From positions 1-10,780 of the forward strand of contig CALKXC010000205.1 of NCBI GenBank assembly GCA_938004025.1: a stretch of 10,780 nucleotides of DNA. Direction: 5' to 3'. The position numbers and the translations under genes are program-made. Shown piece by piece: positions 1 through 7,017 of this stretch. The notes beneath the pieces are model-generated. The model worked only from the letters and a program-made list of their open reading frames with translations, was not told where the DNA came from and ran no database searches. The stretch comes from an uncultured Leucothrix sp. (GTDB taxonomy: Bacteria > Pseudomonadota > Gammaproteobacteria > Thiotrichales > Thiotrichaceae). Each line of letters opens with the position of its first letter. Position 1 is the stretch's first letter.

Positions 1-1
1 T

Positions 2-334
2 TTTTATATCGACCTGCTGTTTTACAACCGTAAACTTAAGCGACTTGTTGCGATTGATTTGAAGATGGAAAAGTTCAAGCACAGCCATAAGAGCCAAATG
101 GAGCTTTATTTAAATTGGCTCAAGAAGTACGAAACTGAAAGTGATGAAAACCCTCCGCTAGGGATCATCCTTTGTACCAGCAAAAAGAGAGAACAGATAG
201 AGCTGCTTGAAATGGAAGGTAGTGATATTCATGTCGCAGAGTACTTAACTAGTCTGGTATCTATTGAGCTACTAGAGCAGCGGCTGCATGATTCTATTGC
301 TAAAGCCAAACAACGCTTAGATTATAAATATTAG
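2..334 (+). CDS. PD-(D/E)XK nuclease, YhcG/DUF1016 family (C-terminal fragment, 5' end outside window)
   Basis: The reading frame is open from base 2 to a TAG stop at 332-334 and has no start inside the window, so only about 110 C-terminal residues are present. The fragment opens with FYIDLLFYNRKLKRLVAIDL, then KMEKFKHSHKSQMELYLNWL, and later GIILCTSKKREQIELLEM and IHVAEY. This series is characteristic of the YhcG C-terminal domain (formerly DUF1016). The acidic residue of IDLL (codon 11-13) and the D-L-K triplet (codons 56-64) fit the PD-(D/E)XK metal-binding core. Family members are putative nucleases often found in defence islands or next to restriction-modification genes, but no such partner is visible here. 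A TTG at 59 is not a real start because homology continues upstream of it. The gene converges on the LysR gene with a 74-bp gap lacking a clear terminator hairpin. Confidence 0.88.
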   Translation, partial: FYIDLLFYNRKLKRLVAIDLKMEKFKHSHKSQMELYLNWLKKYETESDENPPLGIILCTSKKREQIELLEMEGSDIHVAEYLTSLVSIELLEQRLHDSIAKAKQRLDYKY

Positions 335-408
335 ACTTATACCTATTTCAACCCCGCTAGGCTACAGTGCTGCAAGACAACTTTCATGCTCACCATCAAA
401 AGGCGCAA

Positions 409-1293
409 TTACTCACATTTGCTAATCTCTTCTGACAAAAGCTGAATAAACAGTTGCGTCTTTTTAGGAAGAAAAGCCTTTGGCGGGTAAACCGCGTAAA
501 TGGTAAAACCCACGACCGGAAAACTGGGCAGTATCTTGACAAGCCGCCCGCTATCGAGATCATCCTGATACAGCCACAATGGCCCCCAATGAATCCCTTG
601 ATCATTTCTGACTAAAGCATGGATTGCTTTCAAGCTGTTTATGCAAAAATTACTATTGATGCCAGTGTGAGCGAACCTCGTGCCATTTAAAAACTCGATA
701 TCACTTTTGCCTTGCGCAGGTGAATATAAAATAAAATGATGATCAACAAGATCGTCTGGTGTCTGCGGATAACCATGTTGTTTAACATACCTAGGACTTG
801 CCACCAAAACCCTTGAGATACTCCCTAGTCGCTTTGCAATCAGCCCAGAATCTGGCAGAGAGCCAATACGAATAGCAACATCCAAATATTGCTCAGCGAG
901 ATCGACAAGGTCACTACCTAAAATAAACTCAAAGGAAAGCTCAGGCGCTTGTTTTTTCATAGCATTCGCTGCGGGTGCGATAAACCTCTCACCCAAATCA
1001 ACCGTTGACCCTACACGCAGCCTGCCTTTCATAGTGGTTGCCCCACTGGTAATTTCTTCTTCCAGTGCCATCTGCTCATCAACAATTCGACGTAATCTTT
1101 CGAAATAGATCAGCCCTGTTTCAGTCGGTTGAGTTCTTGAAGTTGAACGATGTAACAGCTTGACACCTAAACGGTCTTCAAGCGCAGCGATTCTTCTGCT
1201 CAATGAAGATGGTTCCATATTGAGGTGCTCTGCGGCTTTTTTGAAACTTCCCGCTTCAACGACGCGGAGAAAGGCTTGCTCAGTTGTGATCAT
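409..1293 (-). CDS. LysR-family transcriptional regulator (CrgA/DmlR-like)
   Basis: This is a 294-residue protein, a normal length for the LysR family. The N-terminal winged helix-turn-helix covers about residues 3-62, with the typical series VVEAGSFKKAAEHLNMEPSS, then LSRRIAALEDRLG and KLLHRSTSRTQPTETG. A linker helix follows (about 63-88), then a periplasmic-binding-protein-like effector domain (about 90-290). The segments DVAIRIGSLPDSGLIAKRLG and RVLVASPRYV are typical of the CrgA-like subgroup. ATG at 1291-1293 was chosen because it puts the first helix at the usual distance from the N-terminus; an in-frame TTG at 1314 would add seven residues without family support. No strong ribosome binding site is seen. 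The gene is divergent from the Hpt-like gene at 1405, so LysR autoregulation and control of that neighbour are both possible. The effector is unknown, and nothing ties the regulator to the catabolic operon 6 kb away. Confidence 0.93.
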   Translation of the reverse strand: MITTEQAFLRVVEAGSFKKAAEHLNMEPSSLSRRIAALEDRLGVKLLHRSTSRTQPTETGLIYFERLRRIVDEQMALEEEITSGATTMKGRLRVGSTVDLGERFIAPAANAMKKQAPELSFEFILGSDLVDLAEQYLDVAIRIGSLPDSGLIAKRLGSISRVLVASPRYVKQHGYPQTPDDLVDHHFILYSPAQGKSDIEFLNGTRFAHTGINSNFCINSLKAIHALVRNDQGIHWGPLWLYQDDLDSGRLVKILPSFPVVGFTIYAVYPPKAFLPKKTQLFIQLLSEEISKCE

Positions 1294-1361
1294 TATTAAT
1301 TGCGAAAATAACAATTGGGGATTGTGAAATTACACCTTACAAGCACTTTGAACAACTATCT

Positions 1362-1391
1362 ATCATATAAATGAACAAAGCCCTCAAGCAA
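1362..1391 (-). promoter_or_regulatory. Weak candidate promoter for the LysR gene in the divergent spacer
   Basis: On the minus strand, TATGAT (plus coordinates 1362-1367, five of six consensus bases) is preceded after 18 bp by TTGCTT (1386-1391), a poor -35 match. The same AT-rich patch reads TATAAA (1366-1371) on the plus strand, a possible -10 for the Hpt-like gene, without a convincing -35. The 111-bp spacer between the two divergent starts must hold both promoters, but I could not identify a clear LysR T-N11-A operator in it. Confidence 0.25.
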
Positions 1392-1404
1392 TTGCAGTCT
1401 AGTT

Positions 1405-1728
1405 ATGTGCAAGAGAACCGCAAAGCAAGCTATTTTGGACTCGTCAAAGATGTTTGGAAAAAAAGACGCCAATGAGTTTTTTGCGGCAGCACTCCCACAA
1501 TTGGAGTCTCACCTTACTTTGATTCGATCCGTAACCAATATCAACGAAGCCGCCGTTGTCGCTCGGCAGTTAATTTCCTCAGTGAATATTTACGGTTCGG
1601 AGAATCTTGAACTAATATTAGAACGACTGCGTGACGGATATTATTCTAAAGATCAATTGCCTAATGCTGTCAAGTCAGTTTGTATTGAACTTAAAATATC
1701 GATTAAAGAAATCAAAGATTGGCTATGA
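1405..1728 (+). CDS. Small Hpt-like (histidine phosphotransfer fold) protein lacking the active-site histidine
   Basis: This 107-residue, soluble, helix-rich protein has no signal peptide. Residues 22-78 follow the pattern of an Hpt domain: a first helix FFAAALPQLESHLTLI, a second helix starting NEAAVVA, then RQLISSVNIYG where active Hpt domains have H-x-L-K-G-S, then ENLELILERLRDG and two more helical stretches to the end. Arg54 stands where the phosphorylated histidine should be, and Ile57 and Ser58 replace the usual Lys-Gly. If the fold assignment is right, the protein cannot accept phosphate in the usual way and might bind receiver domains as a decoy or adaptor. ATG 1405 is the first possible start after an in-frame stop at 1372; ATG 1450 (residue 16) would also keep the whole domain. 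No good ribosome binding site precedes either. The stop overlaps the kinase stop by 6 bp, tail to tail. It could also be an unrelated helical protein. Confidence 0.6.
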   Translation: MCKRTAKQAILDSSKMFGKKDANEFFAAALPQLESHLTLIRSVTNINEAAVVARQLISSVNIYGSENLELILERLRDGYYSKDQLPNAVKSVCIELKISIKEIKDWL

Positions 1729-4050
1729 GTATAGGGTAAGTTCATCCCTTAACAATATTCGCTCAATATCTTCTAGATCAAAAGGCTTACTCAAATAGTC
1801 ATTCATTCCTGCCGCAAGACAGCGTTCACGCTCACCGGCTATCGCGTGGGCAGTCAACGCGACAATGACCAAATCGCTATAACTGCCATCTTGCCTAATC
1901 CGCCGTGTCGTTTCATAACCGTCCATGCCTGGCATGCTCACATCCATGAATACCAAATCAAACGGTTGTGTTTTTAACAAAAAAAGCACTTCTTCGCCGC
2001 TTTCAGCGACTGCTGCATCTATCCCCAGAAGAGACAGTAATTTTTTCCCAAAGAAGCGATTCATCTCATCATCATCGACCAACAACACGCGATAGTCGTC
2101 TGGTAACGAGGAATAGCCCCTGTCTGATTTAGGCCCCTCGACTTCTGGCTCTTGTAAGATGAAATCTAAGCTAAAAGAAAAACAGCTTCCTAAACCCGGC
2201 TTACTCTCTACCTGCAACTCTCCTCCCATAAGCCGGACTAATTTTTGGCTTATCGCTAAACCAAGCCCTGAGCCACCAAATTTTCGCGCCGTGCTACTGT
2301 CCATTTGCGAAAAGGGTTGAAACAACTTTTTCTGTTGTTCCATTGACATACCGACTCCGGTGTCACGAACTTCAAACAACAATCGTGCGCTATCAACGGT
2401 TATCACTTCTGGTATGACGGTAAGGCTCACCTGACCCTGCGGAGTAAACTTAATCGCATTTCCGAGTAAATTGAGCAACACCTGTTGCAGACGAGTGGGG
2501 TCTCCCAATAACTGTTTATTGATTGAAAGGAATCGGTTGTCCAGCCTAAACTGCAACGATTTACTCTTAGCTTCCTCACTCAGTAACTGATTAATTTTCT
2601 GCAGCACTTGCCCCAATCGTACTGGGATGCTTTCGGTTTGAAGCAAACGACTATCAAGCCGAGCCAAGTCTAAAATATCGTTGATCAATTCAAGCATATG
2701 ATCTGACGAAGTATTTAGTCGGTTTACATATTCTTTTTGATCACCATAAAGCGTGGTTCTTTCCAGTAAGCGACCTGCACTCACCACTGCATTCATCGGC
2801 GTTCTGAGTTCATGGCTCATGGTCGTCAAGAATTGATCTTTAGCTTCACTCGCCGCCTTTAAGCGCTCAGCATCTTCACTTTTCATGCGGACTTGCTCGG
2901 CTTGAGTCAGTGACAACATCAGCAGTGCAATTAACAAAGTGAAATACATGCCATCAGTCAACGTACTCACATCAGCAATGAGGCCTGCCCCTCTTAACAA
3001 GCTAGGAATAAATGCAAGCATTACAAGTATAACGGCGGCACGAAGCATGAAAGGATAATGGAACCCCTGACGGTACCTTAGATACATCGTGATGATGAGA
3101 GGAACAATTAGCAATAATCCAATACTGCCAACCAGTACCGTTCCATATCCAAACCACAGTTGCACAGGAATCAATGCCAAGCTTGTCCAGAAGATCCCTA
3201 ACAATAGCGTATTAAGACGCGGCAGATTTTCTCGTGTATTCAACCAATTAAATATCATACTAACGGTTGCTGAAACCGCTATCAGGCCAAAGGTCGAGCC
3301 CATTCCAGCTAAGTATTGCCTGAAAAAACTGAAGTAATGCCAAAGACCGGAATGATTCCCAAGTTCGATTACAAACCCAAAAATAAAAATTGATAATGCA
3401 AGGAAGCTGCGGTCACGTAGGTATAAAAAATATAATAAGTTATAAAGCGCTAATGTCAGAAGGCCGCCAATCACAAAACTGAACAGCGGGTACATCAACA
3501 TTACGTCGAGTAGCATTTGTTTTGAAGAACGCAAACGTGGGATAAGGACTAGGGGTGTTTGATTATCCTGTACCCTAAAATACAGCTCATAATCTTGCTT
3601 AGGCTCCAAGTCCAGTCGATACTGCAGCGTTCGCGAGTGTGGCAGTATATCTATTGGAACAAACGATTCGCTACTCACTTTCCTAACATAAAGAGCCACA
3701 TGGCGAGACAGCGACCCAGGCATAGTGAAGTACCATTCCTCTTTGTCAGATTGGTTACTTATTTCTACCCGAAACCAATAAGCTGACTGCGTAACAAAGA
3801 AGTCTAATTGGCCATTAACTGCACCGCTTACATCGAAGCTACTCTTAGAAATATCAGCAATTGTTAACTGCCCTTCTGGGTCCTCAACCATGCCAGCGTA
3901 GTCCAAAATATGCAGAGGCTCGCGCATTTCAGCCGTTTGATTGTCTAAGATTAGTTCTGGCACGGCCGAGAAGCTTGCGACTGGAATTATCATCGCAAGT
4001 AGCAAAACACACTGGGTACTTAGTAACACTAACCGAAATGCGGGGGACAT
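1723..4050 (-). CDS. Hybrid sensor histidine kinase, 7TMR-DISM sensor (downstream paralogue)
   Basis: A 775-residue inner-membrane kinase. A signal peptide (about 1-29, LLLAMIIPVASFSA) leads to a periplasmic 7TMR-DISMED2 domain (about 33-180), a ligand-sensing domain thought to be carbohydrate-binding-like. Seven membrane helices follow (about 186-382). The cytoplasmic part has a short coiled linker (383-405), HisKA with MSHELRTPMN and phospho-acceptor His413, and a HATPase with N-box Asn531, DTGVG at 563-567 and GGSGLGL at 592-598. The receiver domain (about 652-768) has acidic Asp659/Asp660, phospho-acceptor Asp703 (FMDVSMP), Thr733 and Lys755. All catalytic residues are intact. There is no C-terminal Hpt domain or DNA-binding domain, so output needs a separate Hpt and response regulator. 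The ATG is preceded by GGAAAA. It lies 95 bp downstream of its paralogue in the same direction and may be co-transcribed. Confidence 0.95.
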   Translation of the reverse strand: MSPAFRLVLLSTQCVLLLAMIIPVASFSAVPELILDNQTAEMREPLHILDYAGMVEDPEGQLTIADISKSSFDVSGAVNGQLDFFVTQSAYWFRVEISNQSDKEEWYFTMPGSLSRHVALYVRKVSSESFVPIDILPHSRTLQYRLDLEPKQDYELYFRVQDNQTPLVLIPRLRSSKQMLLDVMLMYPLFSFVIGGLLTLALYNLLYFLYLRDRSFLALSIFIFGFVIELGNHSGLWHYFSFFRQYLAGMGSTFGLIAVSATVSMIFNWLNTRENLPRLNTLLLGIFWTSLALIPVQLWFGYGTVLVGSIGLLLIVPLIITMYLRYRQGFHYPFMLRAAVILVMLAFIPSLLRGAGLIADVSTLTDGMYFTLLIALLMLSLTQAEQVRMKSEDAERLKAASEAKDQFLTTMSHELRTPMNAVVSAGRLLERTTLYGDQKEYVNRLNTSSDHMLELINDILDLARLDSRLLQTESIPVRLGQVLQKINQLLSEEAKSKSLQFRLDNRFLSINKQLLGDPTRLQQVLLNLLGNAIKFTPQGQVSLTVIPEVITVDSARLLFEVRDTGVGMSMEQQKKLFQPFSQMDSSTARKFGGSGLGLAISQKLVRLMGGELQVESKPGLGSCFSFSLDFILQEPEVEGPKSDRGYSSLPDDYRVLLVDDDEMNRFFGKKLLSLLGIDAAVAESGEEVLFLLKTQPFDLVFMDVSMPGMDGYETTRRIRQDGSYSDLVIVALTAHAIAGERERCLAAGMNDYLSKPFDLEDIERILLRDELTLYS

Positions 4051-4145
4051 TTTTCCGTTATGCTAAAGACGCCATTTTTGGCAACAGTGTAAAGATAACA
4101 TCTTTCCGAAATCTCTTTTGTGGATGGTTTAAGCAAATATAAATG

Positions 4146-6491
4146 TTAATTTATTGTCCGTTTTCGCTGCGGCATTAATTGCTGACTGTCTATGAGTACT
4201 TGCCGAATATCTTCGAGATCAAAGGGTTTGCTAAGATAATTATTCATTCCTGATGCGAGGCAACGATCGCGTTCACCCGCAATAGCGTGCGCTGTCAGGG
4301 CAATAATCAATAAATCATCAAACGCTCCATCTTGACGTATTCGTCGGGTAGTTTCATGCCCATCCATTTCCGGCATGCTGACATCCATAAACACTACATC
4401 AAATGATTGCGTTTTTATTAATTGAAGCGCCGCTTCACCACTTTCCGCAAGTGTCACCTCAGCACCGAGACAGGCAAGTAGTTTTTTTCCAAAAAATCGA
4501 TTCATCTCATCGTCATCGACCAATAATATGGCTAACCCTTCAGGCAATGCTGAAGACTTAGAAGGCGTTAGAACCGCCTCAGCTGTGGGCTCTTCTAAAG
4601 CAAAGTCTAAGCTAAATGAAAAAAGACTTCCTAAGCTTGGTTGACTCTCAACTTGTAACTCTCCCCCCATCAACTTAACTAGCTTTTGGCTAATAGATAA
4701 ACCTAGACCAGAACCACCATATTTTCTAGCCGTACTACTATCCATTTGTGAAAATGGCTTGAACAGTTTCTTTTGCTGTTGCACCGAAATACCAATGCCG
4801 GTATCACGCACTTCAAATAATAGTCGTGCCTTATCATTGCTTATTTCTTGCGGAATAACGGTAAGGCTAACCTCTCCCGCTGGGGTAAACTTGATGGCGT
4901 TACTCAATAAGTTGAGCAGCACTTGTTGCAAGCGAGTAGGGTCACCCACTAACTGCTTATTTATCGAGTGGAAACGGTTATCAAGTATTAGCTGTAAAGA
5001 CTTATTCCGAGCTTGCTGACCCAGTAATTGCTTTATTTTTTGCAATACCTGTTCTAACTTCAAAGGAATAGTTTCGGTGTAAAGCAAACGACTATCCAAC
5101 CGCGCTAAATCTAAAATGTCATTAATCAAGTCCAGCATATGATCTGACGACGTATTTAAACGATTGACATACTCAGTTTGATCACCGTGAAGATCCGTTT
5201 TTTCCAATAATCGCCCAGCACTAACGACGGCGTTCATGGGCGTTCGCAACTCATGACTCATGGTCGTCAGAAATTGATCTTTCGCTTTGTTAGTTGCAGC
5301 CATACGCTCAGCATCTTCACTTTTCATGCGGACTTGTTCTGCCTGAGTGAGTGACAGCAAAATCAGTGCAATGAGTAAGATGAAGAACATACTGTCAGTC
5401 AACAGAGGCACATCTCCAATCAAGCCAACTGCCCTTAATAGACTAGGCATAAAAGCCAACAGCACAAGCAAAACAGATGCACGAAGTAAATAAGGAGAAC
5501 GAAACCCCTGGCGGCGCCGCAGAATGCTGGATGCTATCACTGGGGGGGCCAACGACAAGCCTACAACTCCCGCAGCAATCGTCCCATAGCCAAACCACCA
5601 CTGGAGTGGTATCAAGGCCAAGCTTATCCAGAAAATCACTCGAAATAATGCATGAATTCGCGGCAGATTTTTACGGGTACTTAGCCAGTTGGTCGACAGG
5701 CTGATGGCCGCAGCTATCGCTATTAGACCAAATGCTGAGCCCATGTCTGCTAAGGAATGTCGTAAAAAACTGAAGTAAAACCAAAGGCCAGAATGATTGC
5801 CTAACTCCATGACAAAACCAAAAATAAAAATGGACAGTGCAAGGAAACTACGATCACGTAGGTAAATGAAATACAACAAGTTATAAAGCGCTAACGTCAG
5901 GAGGCCACCAACGACAAAACTATACAGCGTGTAATTTAGCATCACTTCAAGCAGCATTTGCTTCGATGTTCGCAAACGCGGCTCAATCGCTAGAGGGGCC
6001 TGACTGTCTTGTATTCGAAAATATAAATCGTGGTGTTGATTTGGCTTTAAAGTCAGTAAGTATTGCAGCGTACGAGAGTGCGGCAAGAGCTTTTGCCGGG
6101 TAAACCCATCACCACCAGTGGCCTTTAGGTAGATATCCACATTGCGTGATAGTGAGCCTGAGAGTGTGAAGTACCACTCTTCTTTGTCAGATTGATTGCT
6201 TATGGCGACTCGAAACCAGTAAGCAGACTTCGTTACAAAGAGATCTAATTTTCCATCTACTGAAGAACTGCCTTCAAACGTTTCATTTAACACTTCAACT
6301 AGCCCTAAATTACCTCCCGGATCTTCCAACATTTCAGAGTAGTTTAGGATGTGTAAGGGTTCGTTACGCTCAGCCGTCTCATTGTCCAGAATCAATTCTG
6401 GTGCAGCGGCAAAGCTAGCAATCGGTAATAACATTACGACCAAAAGAAACAGCTGACGACTGATTAAAGCTAGGTATAAAGGGGGTAACAT
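4146..6491 (-). CDS. Hybrid sensor histidine kinase, 7TMR-DISM sensor (upstream paralogue)
   Basis: A 781-residue protein with the same layout as its downstream neighbour: signal peptide (about 1-30, LFLLVVMLLPIASFAAA), periplasmic DISMED2 domain (about 33-180), seven membrane helices (about 186-382), HisKA with His413, HATPase (Asn531, DTGIG 563-567, GGSGLGL 592-598), and a receiver with Asp659/Asp660, Asp703 and Lys755. The C-terminal tail is longer and basic (QRKRTIN). ATG 6489-6491 was chosen because it aligns with the paralogue's start, keeps the signal peptide at the N-terminus and has GGAAAAG directly upstream; an in-frame TTG at 6542 would add 17 residues that spoil the signal peptide. 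Most changes between the paralogues are in the periplasmic sensor (for example residues 61-80 and 121-136), which suggests different ligands feeding the same kind of output. The gene is divergent from the DUF2277 gene across 191 bp. Its TAA stop lies 95 bp before the next kinase. Confidence 0.95.
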   Translation of the reverse strand: MLPPLYLALISRQLFLLVVMLLPIASFAAAPELILDNETAERNEPLHILNYSEMLEDPGGNLGLVEVLNETFEGSSSVDGKLDLFVTKSAYWFRVAISNQSDKEEWYFTLSGSLSRNVDIYLKATGGDGFTRQKLLPHSRTLQYLLTLKPNQHHDLYFRIQDSQAPLAIEPRLRTSKQMLLEVMLNYTLYSFVVGGLLTLALYNLLYFIYLRDRSFLALSIFIFGFVMELGNHSGLWFYFSFLRHSLADMGSAFGLIAIAAAISLSTNWLSTRKNLPRIHALFRVIFWISLALIPLQWWFGYGTIAAGVVGLSLAPPVIASSILRRRQGFRSPYLLRASVLLVLLAFMPSLLRAVGLIGDVPLLTDSMFFILLIALILLSLTQAEQVRMKSEDAERMAATNKAKDQFLTTMSHELRTPMNAVVSAGRLLEKTDLHGDQTEYVNRLNTSSDHMLDLINDILDLARLDSRLLYTETIPLKLEQVLQKIKQLLGQQARNKSLQLILDNRFHSINKQLVGDPTRLQQVLLNLLSNAIKFTPAGEVSLTVIPQEISNDKARLLFEVRDTGIGISVQQQKKLFKPFSQMDSSTARKYGGSGLGLSISQKLVKLMGGELQVESQPSLGSLFSFSLDFALEEPTAEAVLTPSKSSALPEGLAILLVDDDEMNRFFGKKLLACLGAEVTLAESGEAALQLIKTQSFDVVFMDVSMPEMDGHETTRRIRQDGAFDDLLIIALTAHAIAGERDRCLASGMNNYLSKPFDLEDIRQVLIDSQQLMPQRKRTIN

Positions 6492-6541
6492 CTTTTCCAA
6501 CTTTATTGTGTTGATGAATTGGCAGATGGTGTTCGATATCA

Positions 6542-6594
6542 ATTGTACTATAAATTAGGCCTTTTAAGGGAGTGGCTTAGGCTATCAGTACAAT
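6542..6594. promoter_or_regulatory. Spaced inverted repeat ATTGTACT / AGTACAAT in a divergent promoter region
   Basis: ATTGTACT at 6542-6549 is the exact reverse complement of AGTACAAT at 6587-6594, with 37 bp between the arms. It lies between the start of the upstream kinase (6491, minus) and the DUF2277 gene (6683, plus). The left arm overlaps ACTATA (6547-6552), which reads TATAGT, a possible -10, on the minus strand. It could be a paired operator for looping or a chance repeat; eight bases is short evidence. Confidence 0.3.
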
Positions 6595-6682
6595 ATCCAC
6601 CCAGTGATTTGCAGTAAGGAATCAATCTTACCGCTGTTCTGTATTATGATCGTATCAACTGATTGTTACCTAAGGAGCCGTT

Positions 6683-6955
6683 ATGTGTCGAAATATCAAA
6701 ACGCTTGCCAACTTTGAGCCGCCTGCGACTGATGAAGAAGTTCGAGCATCCGCCCTACAATTCGTACGAAAATTAAGTGGCTCAACGAAGCCTTCAAAAG
6801 CTAATGAAGCAGCATTTGAATTGGCAGTAGATAAGGTTGAAGCCGCAGCGCGCGCGCTGATTGATTCTTTGCAAACTACAGCCGAACCTAGAAACCGAGA
6901 AGTTGAAGCGGAGAAAGCAAAACTTCGGTCGGCTAAGCGTTTTGGAAGACGATGA
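6683..6955 (+). CDS. DUF2277 family protein
   Basis: A 90-residue soluble protein. The N-terminus MCRNIKTLANFEPPATDEEV, followed by ASALQFVRKLSG and TKPSKANEAAFELAVDKVE, is the signature of the DUF2277 family, whose members are about this length in many bacteria. The C-terminal half is a charged helix (REVEAEKAKLRSAKRFG). No biochemical function is known to me for the family. The invariant-looking Met-Cys-Arg-Asn start could hint at a role for Cys2 near the N-terminus, but this is a guess. The start is well set: AAGGAG at 6672-6677 precedes ATG 6683. TATTAT at 6642-6647 may be a -10 box, but no good -35 accompanies it. The gene appears to be single: it diverges from the kinase upstream and converges on the membrane-protein gene, 62 bp away, with no clear terminator hairpin between them. 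Confidence 0.88.
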   Translation: MCRNIKTLANFEPPATDEEVRASALQFVRKLSGSTKPSKANEAAFELAVDKVEAAARALIDSLQTTAEPRNREVEAEKAKLRSAKRFGRR

Positions 6956-7017
6956 CCGAATAGGCAAATACTTTCTATGTAATTTAATCTTTTCTCACCT
7001 TGGAACAGTCGCTTACG

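Larger units (their letters stand above)
1723..6491 (-). repeat. Tandem gene duplication of two 7TMR-DISM hybrid kinases
   Basis: The two kinases align residue for residue without a gap from residue 1 to about 768, with every motif at the same number in both (His413, Asn531, Asp703, Lys755). Hand counts give about 91/150 identical in the periplasmic domain (31-180), 189/230 in the kinase core (401-630) and 85/118 in the receiver (651-768). At the DNA level synonymous changes are frequent, so this is an old duplication and not an assembly artefact. The copies differ at the extreme C-terminus and in the upstream sequence. Confidence 0.92.

Noticed and set aside
2..334. D-L-K instead of E-L-K in the nuclease core as a sign of inactivation
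   Set aside because: The family motif is PD-(D/E)XK, so aspartate is an accepted variant at this position.
409..1293. LysR regulator as controller of the FAH-matB-dioxygenase operon
   Set aside because: It is more than 6 kb away with unrelated genes in between, and no LysR-type T-N11-A site was evident in the operon promoter; LysR genes usually adjoin their targets.
1371..1475. Short reading frame from ATG 1371
   Set aside because: It ends after about 34 codons, overlaps the Hpt-like gene in another frame and has no ribosome site.
3089..3337. Plus-strand open frame inside the downstream kinase gene
   Set aside because: It lies fully antisense to a well-supported membrane-domain coding region and its product shows no family resemblance. 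The other plus-strand frames at 3559-3786, 3861-4142, 4759-5019 and 5477-5704 were rejected for the same reason.
4071..4082. GCCA-TTTT-TGGC hairpin between the two kinases as a terminator
   Set aside because: The stem is only 4 bp and no T-tract follows on the minus strand, so it cannot be called a terminator.
6492..6542. Longer N-terminus of the upstream kinase from TTG 6542
   Set aside because: The paralogue starts at the position matching ATG 6491, GGAAAAG precedes that ATG, and the added 17 residues would sit in front of a normal signal peptide.
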